A DNA stretch of 7,095 bases from CAUZEO01 sp963578625 (GTDB taxonomy: Bacteria; Verrucomicrobiota; Kiritimatiellia; SLOV01). The translations under genes were made by a program, and so were the position numbers. The number at the start of each line of letters is the position of its first letter. Position 1 is the first letter of the stretch. A model generated the notes under the pieces. The model did not search any database. It had not been told where the DNA came from and was given only the letters and a program-made list of their open reading frames with translations. Below, piece after piece: positions 1-6,855 of this stretch. The DNA lies in the NCBI GenBank assembly GCA_963578625.1, contig CAUZEO010000279.1, positions 1 through 7,095 of the forward strand. Direction: 5' to 3'.

Positions 1-1385
1 AGGTCATCGTTATGGCGATCTCGCTGTGTCTCTGCTTCGTCTACATGGTGAACATTCACCTGCCGTTAACACTCGCCTGCCTCGCCACCACCCCGCTGCT
101 CTGGTTCATCGCGGCCACATTTTCCCGTGCCGTGCGCCCCGCCTACATGGAAAGCCGGGTGCGTTTCGACCGGATGATTCTGGTCCTTTCCGAGAACCTC
201 CGCGGCATCCCGGTCATAAAAGGTTTCGCACGCGAGCCCGAGGCAATGGAACACTTCCGGGAGGCAAACGAGTCCCTACGTGAACAAAATTTCTGGATTT
301 TCAACCGAACCAGCAGCTACGGCCCGGCCATCAACTTCTTCTCGCAGGTAAACCTGGTCATTCTCCTGGGTTTTGGGGGATATCTTGTCATCACTGGGAA
401 AATGGCGCTTGGAACCGGGTTGGTCGTATTCGCGAGCCTGCTTCAGTTGTTCTCCGGCCAGGTCGCGGGAATGGTCAATATTGCGAACAATATTCAAGAC
501 AGCCTGACCGCCGCCCGCCGAGTTTTCGAAATCCTCGACACCCCCACGGACATTCAGTCCGCGCGCAATGCCCGCAGCCTTCCCTCCGTGGCCGGCCACA
601 TCCAGTTTGAAAATGTGGGGGTTGAGTACGCGCCCGGCGAACCGGTGTTGTCGGAGATATCGTTCGAAGCGCAACCAGAGCAGTGCATCGCCATTCTGGG
701 GGAAACCGGCGCCGGGAAAAGCACCCTTCTCAGTCTCATTCCGCGGTTTTACGATCCAGTAACAGGCGCAATCCGCATCGACGGGCACGATCTTCGGGCG
801 CTGGAGATCGACGATCTCCGGCGCAAAATCGGAATTGTATTTCAGGAAAGCTTCCTGTTCAGCAATTCGGTGGCTCAGAACATTGCATTCGCCCACCCCG
901 AGGCTGGACGGGCGGAAATCGAGCGCGCGGCAAAGATCGCCGCCGCGCACGATTTCATCATGGATCTACCCGACGGCTACGAGACGATTCTAGGGGAATC
1001 GGGATCCAATTTGTCCGGCGGGCAACGACAGCGCCTCGCGATCGCAAGGGCGATCCTGCTGCAACCGCCGATTCTGCTTCTCGACGATCCGACCGCCGCG
1101 ATAGATCCCGAAACCGAGCATGAAATTCTTGAGTCCATGGAGCATGCAATGCGCGGGCGCACCACCTTCGTGGTTGCTCACCGGCTCAGCACGCTTCGCC
1201 GCGCAGACCATATCATCGTGCTCGAACAAGGCAGGATCGTGCAGGAAGGCACCCATCGTGAACTGATGGATGAAAAAGGTTCCTATCGGCAGGTCGCCGA
1301 TCTGCAATTGGTCGACCCGGAGAGCAAACGACTCCTGCGGGATTTTGACCGGAGGATTGGCCGGAAAGTGGAGGCGGCACCATGA
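1..1385 (+). CDS. ABC exporter half-transporter, subunit A (N-terminus cut off by window)
   Basis: Half-transporter with a C-terminal ATPase, of the MsbA/LmrA/BmrCD-like type IV exporter class, acting in the inner membrane. The frame is open to the window edge, so the ATG at 12 is probably internal and about 150 residues (TM1-TM2) are missing. Counting from that ATG, residues 1-40 form a TM3-TM4 hairpin, about 60-80 the intracellular coupling region, and about 105-158 TM5-TM6. The nucleotide-binding domain starts near 195: Walker A GETGAGKST at 230-238, Q-loop Q278, signature LSGGQ at 334-338, Walker B ILLLD at 354-358, H-loop H390. The residue after Walker B is Asp (D359, in LLLDDPTAAID) where active exporters have the catalytic Glu, so this protomer probably carries the weak ATPase site of a heterodimer. 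Its stop overlaps the start of the next gene as ATGA. The substrate (drug, lipid, peptide or other) cannot be read from sequence. Confidence 0.93.
   Translation, partial: VIVMAISLCLCFVYMVNIHLPLTLACLATTPLLWFIAATFSRAVRPAYMESRVRFDRMILVLSENLRGIPVIKGFAREPEAMEHFREANESLREQNFWIFNRTSSYGPAINFFSQVNLVILLGFGGYLVITGKMALGTGLVVFASLLQLFSGQVAGMVNIANNIQDSLTAARRVFEILDTPTDIQSARNARSLPSVAGHIQFENVGVEYAPGEPVLSEISFEAQPEQCIAILGETGAGKSTLLSLIPRFYDPVTGAIRIDGHDLRALEIDDLRRKIGIVFQESFLFSNSVAQNIAFAHPEAGRAEIERAAKIAAAHDFIMDLPDGYETILGESGSNLSGGQRQRLAIARAILLQPPILLLDDPTAAIDPETEHEILESMEHAMRGRTTFVVAHRLSTLRRADHIIVLEQGRIVQEGTHRELMDEKGSYRQVADLQLVDPESKRLLRDFDRRIGRKVEAAP
1370..1374 (+). promoter_or_regulatory. Shine-Dalgarno GGAGG for exporter subunit B
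   Basis: A full GGAGG lies seven bases before the ATG at 1382, inside the last codons of subunit A. With the ATGA stop/start overlap it fixes the start of subunit B and indicates translational coupling, which suits equal production of two subunits of one complex. Confidence 0.75.
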
Positions 1386-3196
1386 GCGCCCGGCGCAGAC
1401 TCACCCATATCGATCGAACCCCGGATGCCGAAGGCGGCCAGAGCCCCCTGGAATTCAGACTGATTGCACGCCTGTTCGGGTACCTTCGGCCGTATCGGCG
1501 CCAACGGAACTTTGTCATCCTGATTGTTCTCGTTAGAGGCGTTCAACTTACCGCCATTTCCTGGGCGATCGGGGCGATCATAAAAGGACCCATCGCGGGA
1601 GGTGATCTATCCGGGACAGTCCTGGGCGCGGTCGGATTCGCGCTCCTTGCCCTGTCCACGAATCTCGCCCTGGTTTTCCGGCAGCGGATCTCAAATTACC
1701 TCGGCGAATTGGTTTCGCGCGATCTGCGAACCGCATTGTTCGAACACATTCTGTCGATGCCGATGGAATACTTCGATCGAATGAAGGTCGGGCATATCCT
1801 CAGCCGCAATAACTCGGACGTCGAGCACGTTCGGATCGGCATTCAAAACGTGATGTTTACCGGCGTCGTCAGCGTCGCGCAGATGATTTTGGCCTCTGCA
1901 CTGATGCTCTGGTACGACCCGCTTCTCTTCGTAATCATCATGGGGATGGCGCCGATCCTGTGGTTTTTGAATCGAGTCTTGCGGAAACGCTTCAGTTCGG
2001 CGGTTCGAGCAGCCCATGAATCGTTCAGCCGTGTCACCGCAACGCTTGCGGAATCCGTATTGGGAATGCGCGTTACCCAGGGGTTCGTGCGTCAGGACCG
2101 GAACGCAATGATGTTCCAGGAACTGGTTGACGATCACAGCCACCACTCGTTGTCCATCGCCCGGTCGCGAGGAATGATCATGCCCCTGATGGATGTGAAC
2201 AGTCAAATTTTCGTGGCCTGCCTCCTGGTCGTGGGCGGACTTCGAATCCTCGCGCCAACCCCGGACCTGACCATAGGCGAGTTGGTTCAATTCCTGTTCC
2301 TCGTGGGTATTTTTTTCCAGCCAATCCAGACCCTGGGCTCCGTTTACGAATTTGCACTCAACGCAATGGGCAGTGCGGAACGGATATTTCGTGTCCTGGA
2401 TGAGAGCCCGTCCTGGCAGGACGGACCGGACGCGGTCGCAGTCGGGAATTTGAAAGGCCACGTCCAATGCAGGAACTTGACGTTCGGATACAATGTCGAC
2501 AACCCCGTCCTTCATGACATCAACCTTGACGTAAAAAGCGGCCAGACCATTGCGCTCGTGGGACAGACCGGAAGCGGCAAGAGCACCTTGGTCAAGCTCA
2601 TCGCGAAGTTTTATCTTCCAACCTCGGGGCAGATTCTTGTCGACGACCGGGACATCCTGCAGATCAAAAGCGCGTCGCTTCACCGGCACATGGGAATCAT
2701 TCAACAGGAGAATTTTCTCTTTTCCGACACCATCGCGGAGAACATTCGGATCGGGCGTCCGGATGCTACGATCGAGGACATCCAGGCCGCCGCGCGGAAA
2801 CTCGGTTGTCTCGACCTGCTGGAATCGCTGCCGGATGGCCTCGACACCTCCGTCGGGGAAGGCGGAACCGGCCTCTCCCTGGGCCAGAGGCAACTCGTAT
2901 GCTTTGTACGGGCCATGCTGGCGGACCCGCAAATATTCATTCTCGACGAAGCAACCAGTTCCGTCGACGCAATGACGGAGTCTCGCATCCAGCAGGCCCT
3001 CGAAACACTGCTGAAGGACCGGACCAGCTTCGTCATCGCCCACCGCCTCAGCACCATCCGGCATGCCGACAAAGTGATCGTGCTGGATCAGGGACGAATC
3101 GTAGAAACAGGAACTCACGCCGAACTGCTCCGCCGTGGCGGTACCTATACCCAGCTCTATCGCCAATTTGCCCGGGCAGGGAACTCTCGGAAATAA
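1382..3196 (+). CDS. ABC exporter half-transporter, subunit B
   Basis: Complete 604-residue half-transporter, the usual length for the family. A cytoplasmic N-terminal tail of about 40 residues precedes six predicted membrane helices: roughly 43-67, 77-99, 155-177, 180-197, 272-290 and 298-318. The ATPase domain follows: Walker A GQTGSGKST at 394-402, Q-loop Q442, signature at 498-502, Walker B IFILD ending at D522, catalytic Glu E523, H-loop H554. The signature reads LSLGQ instead of LSGGQ, while the catalytic Glu is intact. That is the mirror image of subunit A, so the two should form a heterodimer in which E523 works with subunit A's LSGGQ at the one competent site. The start is set by the GGAGG ribosome site and the ATGA overlap. 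It is probably an efflux or export pump in the inner membrane; its cargo is unknown. No strong U-tract terminator is visible after the TAA. Confidence 0.95.
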   Translation: MSARRRLTHIDRTPDAEGGQSPLEFRLIARLFGYLRPYRRQRNFVILIVLVRGVQLTAISWAIGAIIKGPIAGGDLSGTVLGAVGFALLALSTNLALVFRQRISNYLGELVSRDLRTALFEHILSMPMEYFDRMKVGHILSRNNSDVEHVRIGIQNVMFTGVVSVAQMILASALMLWYDPLLFVIIMGMAPILWFLNRVLRKRFSSAVRAAHESFSRVTATLAESVLGMRVTQGFVRQDRNAMMFQELVDDHSHHSLSIARSRGMIMPLMDVNSQIFVACLLVVGGLRILAPTPDLTIGELVQFLFLVGIFFQPIQTLGSVYEFALNAMGSAERIFRVLDESPSWQDGPDAVAVGNLKGHVQCRNLTFGYNVDNPVLHDINLDVKSGQTIALVGQTGSGKSTLVKLIAKFYLPTSGQILVDDRDILQIKSASLHRHMGIIQQENFLFSDTIAENIRIGRPDATIEDIQAAARKLGCLDLLESLPDGLDTSVGEGGTGLSLGQRQLVCFVRAMLADPQIFILDEATSSVDAMTESRIQQALETLLKDRTSFVIAHRLSTIRHADKVIVLDQGRIVETGTHAELLRRGGTYTQLYRQFARAGNSRK

Positions 3197-3326
3197 CAGA
3201 AATCTCCGACGGCCTCATCGAAGTGGGTTACCCAGATGGGGATTGAAAGAATCGGCGCGATTGTGATAGCTTTCACCGGTATGATTTGCTAATTCGCCTC
3301 GAACCCCCGAACCCGCCATCTACATC

Positions 3327-4145
3327 ATGAACAAACTCAGCGACGCACAATGGCAACGATTTCAAGACGCCGGCTACCTGCGGCTTGGCAAATTGTTGAG
3401 CGATGACGAACTGCGCAGCTTACAGCTTCGCATTAACGACATCATGCTTGGAAAGGCGGAACTGGATTACGACAACATGCTGATGCAACTGGACCTCGCG
3501 GCCACCAATTACGCGGACATCGGGGCCCAGACAAACGGCTTTAAAGGCGCGACCCTCGATTATCGAAAGATACAAGATTTGGAACTGGATCCCTTGTTTC
3601 TCACCTATCTGCAGCAACCGGTATTCCGCGACATTTGTGAACGAGCCTACGGGAAGGGCAAACCTATTGCCTGCCAACGTGCTATGTTCATGAACAAACC
3701 GGCGAAACGGGGAAGCGTGCTTCCCTGGCACCAGGACCGGTGGGATATATTCGACCGCGATCCGCAAATCACGATCTGGACCGCCCTGGATCCGGCGACA
3801 CTCGAAAATGGGTGCGTCCATGTGATCGAGGCGTCTCATGGACGATTAATCAATCCGGATCATCCATCCGGATTCCTGACGGAGGAGCAGGCAGTGGAAG
3901 CTGAAAAAGGCGCAGTCATTGAAGCGCTCGTACTGGAAGCGGGTGAATCGGTGCTGCTCCACAATTGGCTGCTGCATTCGTCAAACGTGAACAAGAGCGA
4001 AAACCCTCGGCGGGCATTCAGCGTTTGTTACATGGACGGCGAGACGCGACTCGTGGAAACCGGGGAACAAGCAACTCACCTCCGCCGGGTATTCGGCGAA
4101 AACGCCCTCGACCCGAATCAATTGGCATCCGCCCAAACGAAGTGA
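3327..4145 (+). CDS. Phytanoyl-CoA dioxygenase (PhyH) family Fe(II)/2-oxoglutarate oxygenase
   Basis: Complete 272-residue cytoplasmic protein with the double-stranded beta-helix pattern of PhyH-family non-haem iron oxygenases, which couple substrate hydroxylation to 2-oxoglutarate decarboxylation. The metal facial triad is visible as HQD (H135, D137, in LPWHQDRWD) and a distal His, most likely H217 in LLHNWLLHSSN. R228 or R229 in NPRRAFSVCYMD is the likely 2-oxoglutarate carboxylate ligand. The stretch ITIWTALDPATLENGCVHVI is typical of the bacterial branch. The start is supported because the conserved N-terminal segment (LSDAQWQRFQDAGY) begins right after it. No Shine-Dalgarno is obvious upstream. 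A TATGAT at 3280-3285 could be a -10 box but lacks a good -35. The gene lies 130 bp after the exporter on the same strand, so co-transcription is possible but not shown. The substrate is unknown; the family covers small metabolites far beyond phytanoyl-CoA. Confidence 0.93.
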   Translation: MNKLSDAQWQRFQDAGYLRLGKLLSDDELRSLQLRINDIMLGKAELDYDNMLMQLDLAATNYADIGAQTNGFKGATLDYRKIQDLELDPLFLTYLQQPVFRDICERAYGKGKPIACQRAMFMNKPAKRGSVLPWHQDRWDIFDRDPQITIWTALDPATLENGCVHVIEASHGRLINPDHPSGFLTEEQAVEAEKGAVIEALVLEAGESVLLHNWLLHSSNVNKSENPRRAFSVCYMDGETRLVETGEQATHLRRVFGENALDPNQLASAQTK

Positions 4146-4832
4146 TGCTACGTAGCACACTACGTACTATCCACAGCAAAGTAGCGGAACTCGCCAAGAC
4201 TTCCGATCCGCGACGGACTAGCCCAACAGAGAAAAATCAACCAGAGAATCCAGCCCGTATTGTTCACACTTTTTCGTCACGAGCGGATGGAGGTTGCGCC
4301 AAATCAACTGCGCGAGTAATCTTGGCGGTGGAGTAGTTGTGGAACGCTGGTCAAACAGCAACTTCAACCTCAGGCTTTGAGGAATTCTCTACGTTTTCGC
4401 AAGTTTCTCAACGGTTCTCGCTGCACTGCATTTGGGGTTTGGTTACGCTCTGATCGTCGGCACTGCATTGGCGTATACGTAGAGAGGGGTTTCAATCACA
4501 AGTATGGCATTCTGAAGAAACGGCAACTGGATCATCGCACAGTGGCGAAATTGCGTGACCGACTCAGCCCTGCTGGCAACATCGAAAGCTTCCGGAAACT
4601 TTTGCGGACATGACCCCGGCTTTGCAGTCATCATATTTCGGGAGGACATTCCAATCGAACATCCGTTCTGGCAGAAGAACACGGCGCTCGGCGGCACCCA
4701 GTTAGCCTACAGCTTCCACAATCGGACCGCAGGCTCTCCCCGTTGTCGCCCATCCCATCGGTGTCGTTGTCCTGGAGGTTGAGGCCGAGCGCGACTCCTC
4801 CAACCAGATAGACCAAGCAGTTCCAGGGAAAA
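4146..4832. other. Intergenic region between convergent genes, no convincing gene
   Basis: About 690 bp separate the plus-strand oxygenase from the minus-strand hydrolase-like gene. Open frames of 75-123 codons exist on both strands (for example 4377-4613 plus and 4443-4697 minus). They overlap each other in conflicting frames, have unremarkable composition, no ribosome sites and no family I recognise. The stretch could be decayed coding DNA. It begins with a small perfect hairpin and short inverted repeats around 4185-4220 (CGGAA 11 nt TTCCG; TCCG CGA CGGA). No transcription terminator with a U-tract was seen, though convergent genes would be expected to end here. Confidence 0.5.
4149..4166. 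repeat. Perfect 7-bp hairpin TACGTAG-CACA-CTACGTA
   Basis: Three bases after the oxygenase stop, TACGTAG pairs perfectly with CTACGTA across a four-base CACA loop. The left arm is also part of a ten-base palindrome, GCTACGTAGC (4147-4156). No T-run follows on either strand, so this is not a standard intrinsic terminator. It could stabilise the mRNA end or be a protein-binding site. Confidence 0.55.
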
Positions 4833-6344
4833 CTACTGAGTCTTTGGAATAGGATAGGACACCACCAATTTCAGGTCACTGAGAACGGGAGCGACCTCGC
4901 TGTCAGACCTGATCGTTACCGCGTTGGTGCCCTGCCTGACTAGTTCTGGAGACACCATATACTCCAGCCAGTCGGGCTCCACCCAGTCCTCCGAGCGCCG
5001 GATCATTGCGCTAGGGGCGCCGAGCGGTACACCGTTAAACGTTACCGAAAAATTGGCCCACGAATGGCACCCAGCCCCCTGCAGATCGAGTTTTACCTCG
5101 GGCACAATCCCTTCCGCCTTTCCCCACAGTACGTTCTCGCCTACGCGAAGCGGTATCACCAGCGGCTCGCTAGCTTTCAGGGTAACTGGCCGATCCGGAG
5201 ACAAAGTCGACAACTCACCACTTTGGAAGCGCCCGCCGTCTGCCACCCACCATTGCGGCTTTGAATAAGCATCTGCGGCGGCTAGTACCGATGCATAATA
5301 GACCTTATCAAGCTTCTGAAGTGACGTAGGCTCCCCGATTTCTCCGAGAAATGGACTGCGGTCCTTCCCCGTCCTCCAAACATTAAAGACGTACACCCCG
5401 TCAACCCCGGCGTTCCACGCGTTCATCGCTCGCGCTCGGTACGACTCCGTGGAACCGCGGGTCTTCCACGCGCGTTTTCCTACCCTAGATTCGCTTAGCT
5501 CGGCATATACCGGGACACCATAGCGATGTCCCAGCGCAACGCTCTCCTCCCAAGGCTGTAGCCGGAAGTAGCCGCCGACTACCAGAATATCGATCAGATC
5601 TTCGGCTAGCCATCTCTCCAAGTCCAGGCCAATGGCCCTACAAAATCCCACCGAATCAGGCACACGCACCGAAATGAGGAGCGGTCGGCCACGCCTCAGG
5701 CTTAGATCTTCCGTCATCCTGCGCACCCGACGCAACAGTTCGGTCATATTGTCTAAGTCTGTTTGCGGGAGCGGCTCTCCCCAGGCATGACGTTTGAAGA
5801 ACACTGGATGACGAAAGAAATCCAACTCTATGCCATCCATATCATATCGTTCAAACTTGTCTTTAAGCTCCCCAAAAGCGTGTTCACAGACCTCCGGGCG
5901 CCCATAATCAACCCCCGTCCACGTGCCATACGGCGGCCCATTTTCTCTCGTACCAAACAGGTACTCGGGGTGGTCCTTTTTGAACTGGCTTAACTCGCGC
6001 CCATCAACATCGTGGATATCGTTCATCCGCGAAGAGTTAAATATTTCAATGTTGTGCTGGCGGCAAAAATCCACCGCGGCTTGCATCTGATCAATTCCTT
6101 CCGTGGGGGGAGTATGGCTATAGAACAGCTTCCCTTTTTTGTTGAAGATCGAGTCTACATGCGTTCCCACGAGCGGCGTAATGTCGTGGCCATCGCTGTT
6201 GTGAATGAGGCGTCTCTGCCGATGGGCAAGTTGCTTTCTCTGCTCTTTCATTTCTTCACGAGTCACTCCCTTCGCCGAAATGGGGAGCGAAACAGCTGCA
6301 GACGAAATCAATACGGCGAAGAGAATGCTGATTTTCGTTTTCAT
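4833..6344 (-). CDS. Secreted glycosyl-hydrolase-like protein (GHL10-type TIM barrel) with C-terminal beta domain
   Basis: Predicted 503-residue exported protein. I start it at the ATG at 6344, not the in-frame ATG at 6386. The shorter form begins MKTKISILFAVLISSA, a Sec signal peptide with likely cleavage after ISA at residue 24, and has an AGG ribosome site seven bases upstream; the longer form would bury the signal behind 14 residues. Residues about 43-325 resemble a glycosyl-hydrolase-like family 10 TIM barrel: RRLIHNSDGHDI near the start, SSRMNDIHD at 104-112, YDMDGIELDFFRHP at 167-180 (a beta-4-like strand; E173 or D175 are candidate acids), DILVVGGYF at 252-260, YAELSES at 280-286 and AGVDGVYVFNVW at 312-323. 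Residues about 385-500 are beta-rich and may be a carbohydrate-binding sandwich. The likely role is polysaccharide or glycan processing outside the cytoplasm. The substrate is unknown, activity is unproven, and the family call rests on pattern resemblance. Confidence 0.75.
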   Translation of the reverse strand: MKTKISILFAVLISSAAVSLPISAKGVTREEMKEQRKQLAHRQRRLIHNSDGHDITPLVGTHVDSIFNKKGKLFYSHTPPTEGIDQMQAAVDFCRQHNIEIFNSSRMNDIHDVDGRELSQFKKDHPEYLFGTRENGPPYGTWTGVDYGRPEVCEHAFGELKDKFERYDMDGIELDFFRHPVFFKRHAWGEPLPQTDLDNMTELLRRVRRMTEDLSLRRGRPLLISVRVPDSVGFCRAIGLDLERWLAEDLIDILVVGGYFRLQPWEESVALGHRYGVPVYAELSESRVGKRAWKTRGSTESYRARAMNAWNAGVDGVYVFNVWRTGKDRSPFLGEIGEPTSLQKLDKVYYASVLAAADAYSKPQWWVADGGRFQSGELSTLSPDRPVTLKASEPLVIPLRVGENVLWGKAEGIVPEVKLDLQGAGCHSWANFSVTFNGVPLGAPSAMIRRSEDWVEPDWLEYMVSPELVRQGTNAVTIRSDSEVAPVLSDLKLVVSYPIPKTQ

Positions 6345-6350
6345 GAAAAG

Positions 6351-6354
6351 ACCT
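6351..6354 (-). promoter_or_regulatory. Short Shine-Dalgarno (AGGT) supporting the start at 6344
   Basis: On the minus strand AGG is followed by seven bases and the ATG that begins the signal peptide. The motif is short, but spacing and signal-peptide logic agree. Further upstream, 6404-6409 reads TTGACA on the minus strand, a perfect -35 match, but no reasonable -10 box lies 16-18 bases downstream, so I do not call a promoter. Confidence 0.5.
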
Positions 6355-6459
6355 AGCAAAAATTCAGGACCCGGCCCAACTCCCAAGGGCCCACTCGACT
6401 TCGTGTCAAAAATGCAAGGGATTTACGTGCCCGAATGAGGAGTTGTGAACTGAAATAAG

Positions 6460-6500
6460 TGATAAGAAATCGCTCTTCAGGCGGTGCGGACACATGCCCG
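6460..6500 (+). repeat. Left terminal inverted repeat (41 bp)
   Basis: This arm matches the reverse complement of the right arm except at four positions (16, 18, 20 and 27 of the arm). The first 15 bases and last 14 bases are identical. All four differences are transitions. The hexamer AACTGA occurs just outside, at 6448-6453, and recurs inverted outside the other arm. Confidence 0.9.
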
Positions 6501-6747
6501 CTTACCCCAGACCGAAGGAGCGTTTTCACGGCGGAGTCAGTAGCTGAAGCGGGCTGAAGGCGTCAAGATGAAAGGCAAGGCACCGAATGCGAAAACAGCG
6601 TTCCGATGATCAAAGATACGATTGCGGGCGACGTTAGGCGACCATGATACCAGCCCCAGGGGGCAGGGCGGCCGTTCTTGCCCTCCCGTTGCGGTTCCGG
6701 CACTATCCTCAGCATAAAAGCGCTCATTTCATTCAGGCCGGTCTCTA

Positions 6748-6788
6748 CGGGCATGTGTCCGTACCGCCCGGAAAGCGATTTCTTATCA
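6748..6788 (-). repeat. Right terminal inverted repeat (41 bp)
   Basis: Read on the minus strand this arm begins TGATAAGAAATCGCT, like the left arm on the plus strand. It also contains its own small inverted repeat (CGGGC 13 nt GCCCG), which the left arm has partly lost. The inverted AACTGA partner lies outside at 6794-6799. Confidence 0.9.
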
Positions 6789-6810
6789 GATACTCAGTTA
6801 ATGATGAGAC

Positions 6811-6843
6811 CGTTTGGAGGAGTGGTTTTCTCTTCTCCAAACG
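6811..6843 (-). terminator. Strong hairpin after the right-edge gene, possible terminator
   Basis: CGTTTGGAG pairs perfectly with CTCCAAACG, extended by two more pairs after one imperfect position, around a nine-base loop. It starts 12 bases after the stop codon of the minus-strand gene at the right edge, where a terminator would sit. The minus-strand sequence after the stem (GTCTCATCATT) is only moderately T-rich, so intrinsic termination is uncertain; mRNA 3'-end protection is the alternative. Confidence 0.4.
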
Positions 6844-6855
6844 CTATCTTCCAAC

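Larger units (their letters stand above)
6460..6788. mobile_element. MITE-like or deleted-IS element with 41-bp terminal inverted repeats
   Basis: The two ends are inverted copies of a 41-base sequence beginning TGATAAGAAATCGCT and ending GGACACATGCCCG, identical at 37 of 41 positions. The whole unit is 329 bp. Similarity continues weakly inward: AGACCG followed by a GAGCG/TTTT motif at both ends. There is no transposase. The interior has only a 63-codon minus-strand frame (6563-6754) of unknown worth. It lies between two minus-strand genes, 115 bp upstream of the hydrolase-like start and 67 bp past the stop of the next gene. Size, long inverted ends and lack of a transposase fit a miniature inverted-repeat transposable element or an internally deleted insertion sequence. 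A long structured RNA or intergenic repeat is the alternative. No clean target-site duplication is visible, and the transposase family is not identified. Confidence 0.65.

Noticed and set aside
276..950. A 224-codon minus-strand frame opposite exporter subunit A.
   Set aside because: It shadows a well-supported ABC coding region and has no family features.
1691..3166. A 491-codon minus-strand frame opposite exporter subunit B.
   Set aside because: It is antisense to a gene with intact ABC motifs, has no recognisable domain or ribosome site, and reflects codon bias of the real gene.
3243..3285. Candidate promoter before the oxygenase (TTGAAA at 3243, TATGAT at 3280).
   Set aside because: The two boxes are 31 bases apart, and neither has a good partner at standard spacing.
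3965..4336. A 123-codon plus-strand frame overlapping the end of the oxygenase.
   Set aside because: Half of it overlaps the oxygenase in another frame, it has no ribosome site, and the remainder is low-complexity and unrecognised.
4368..4382. Small hairpin CCTCA-GGCTT-TGAGG in the convergent gap.
   Set aside because: It has a five-pair stem without a T-run, expected by chance and too weak to call a terminator.
4733..4789. Minus-strand frame with a calcium-repeat-like string (LQDNDTDGMGDNGE) in the convergent gap.
   Set aside because: It resembles a thrombospondin type 3 or DxDxDG linker, but there is only one copy, no conserved flanks, and the frame ends soon after. Chance is as likely as a gene remnant.
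6563..6754. A 63-codon minus-strand frame inside the inverted-repeat element as a transposase.
   Set aside because: It is far too short for a transposase, with no DDE, HUH or helix-turn-helix motif. It is noted only as a possible remnant.
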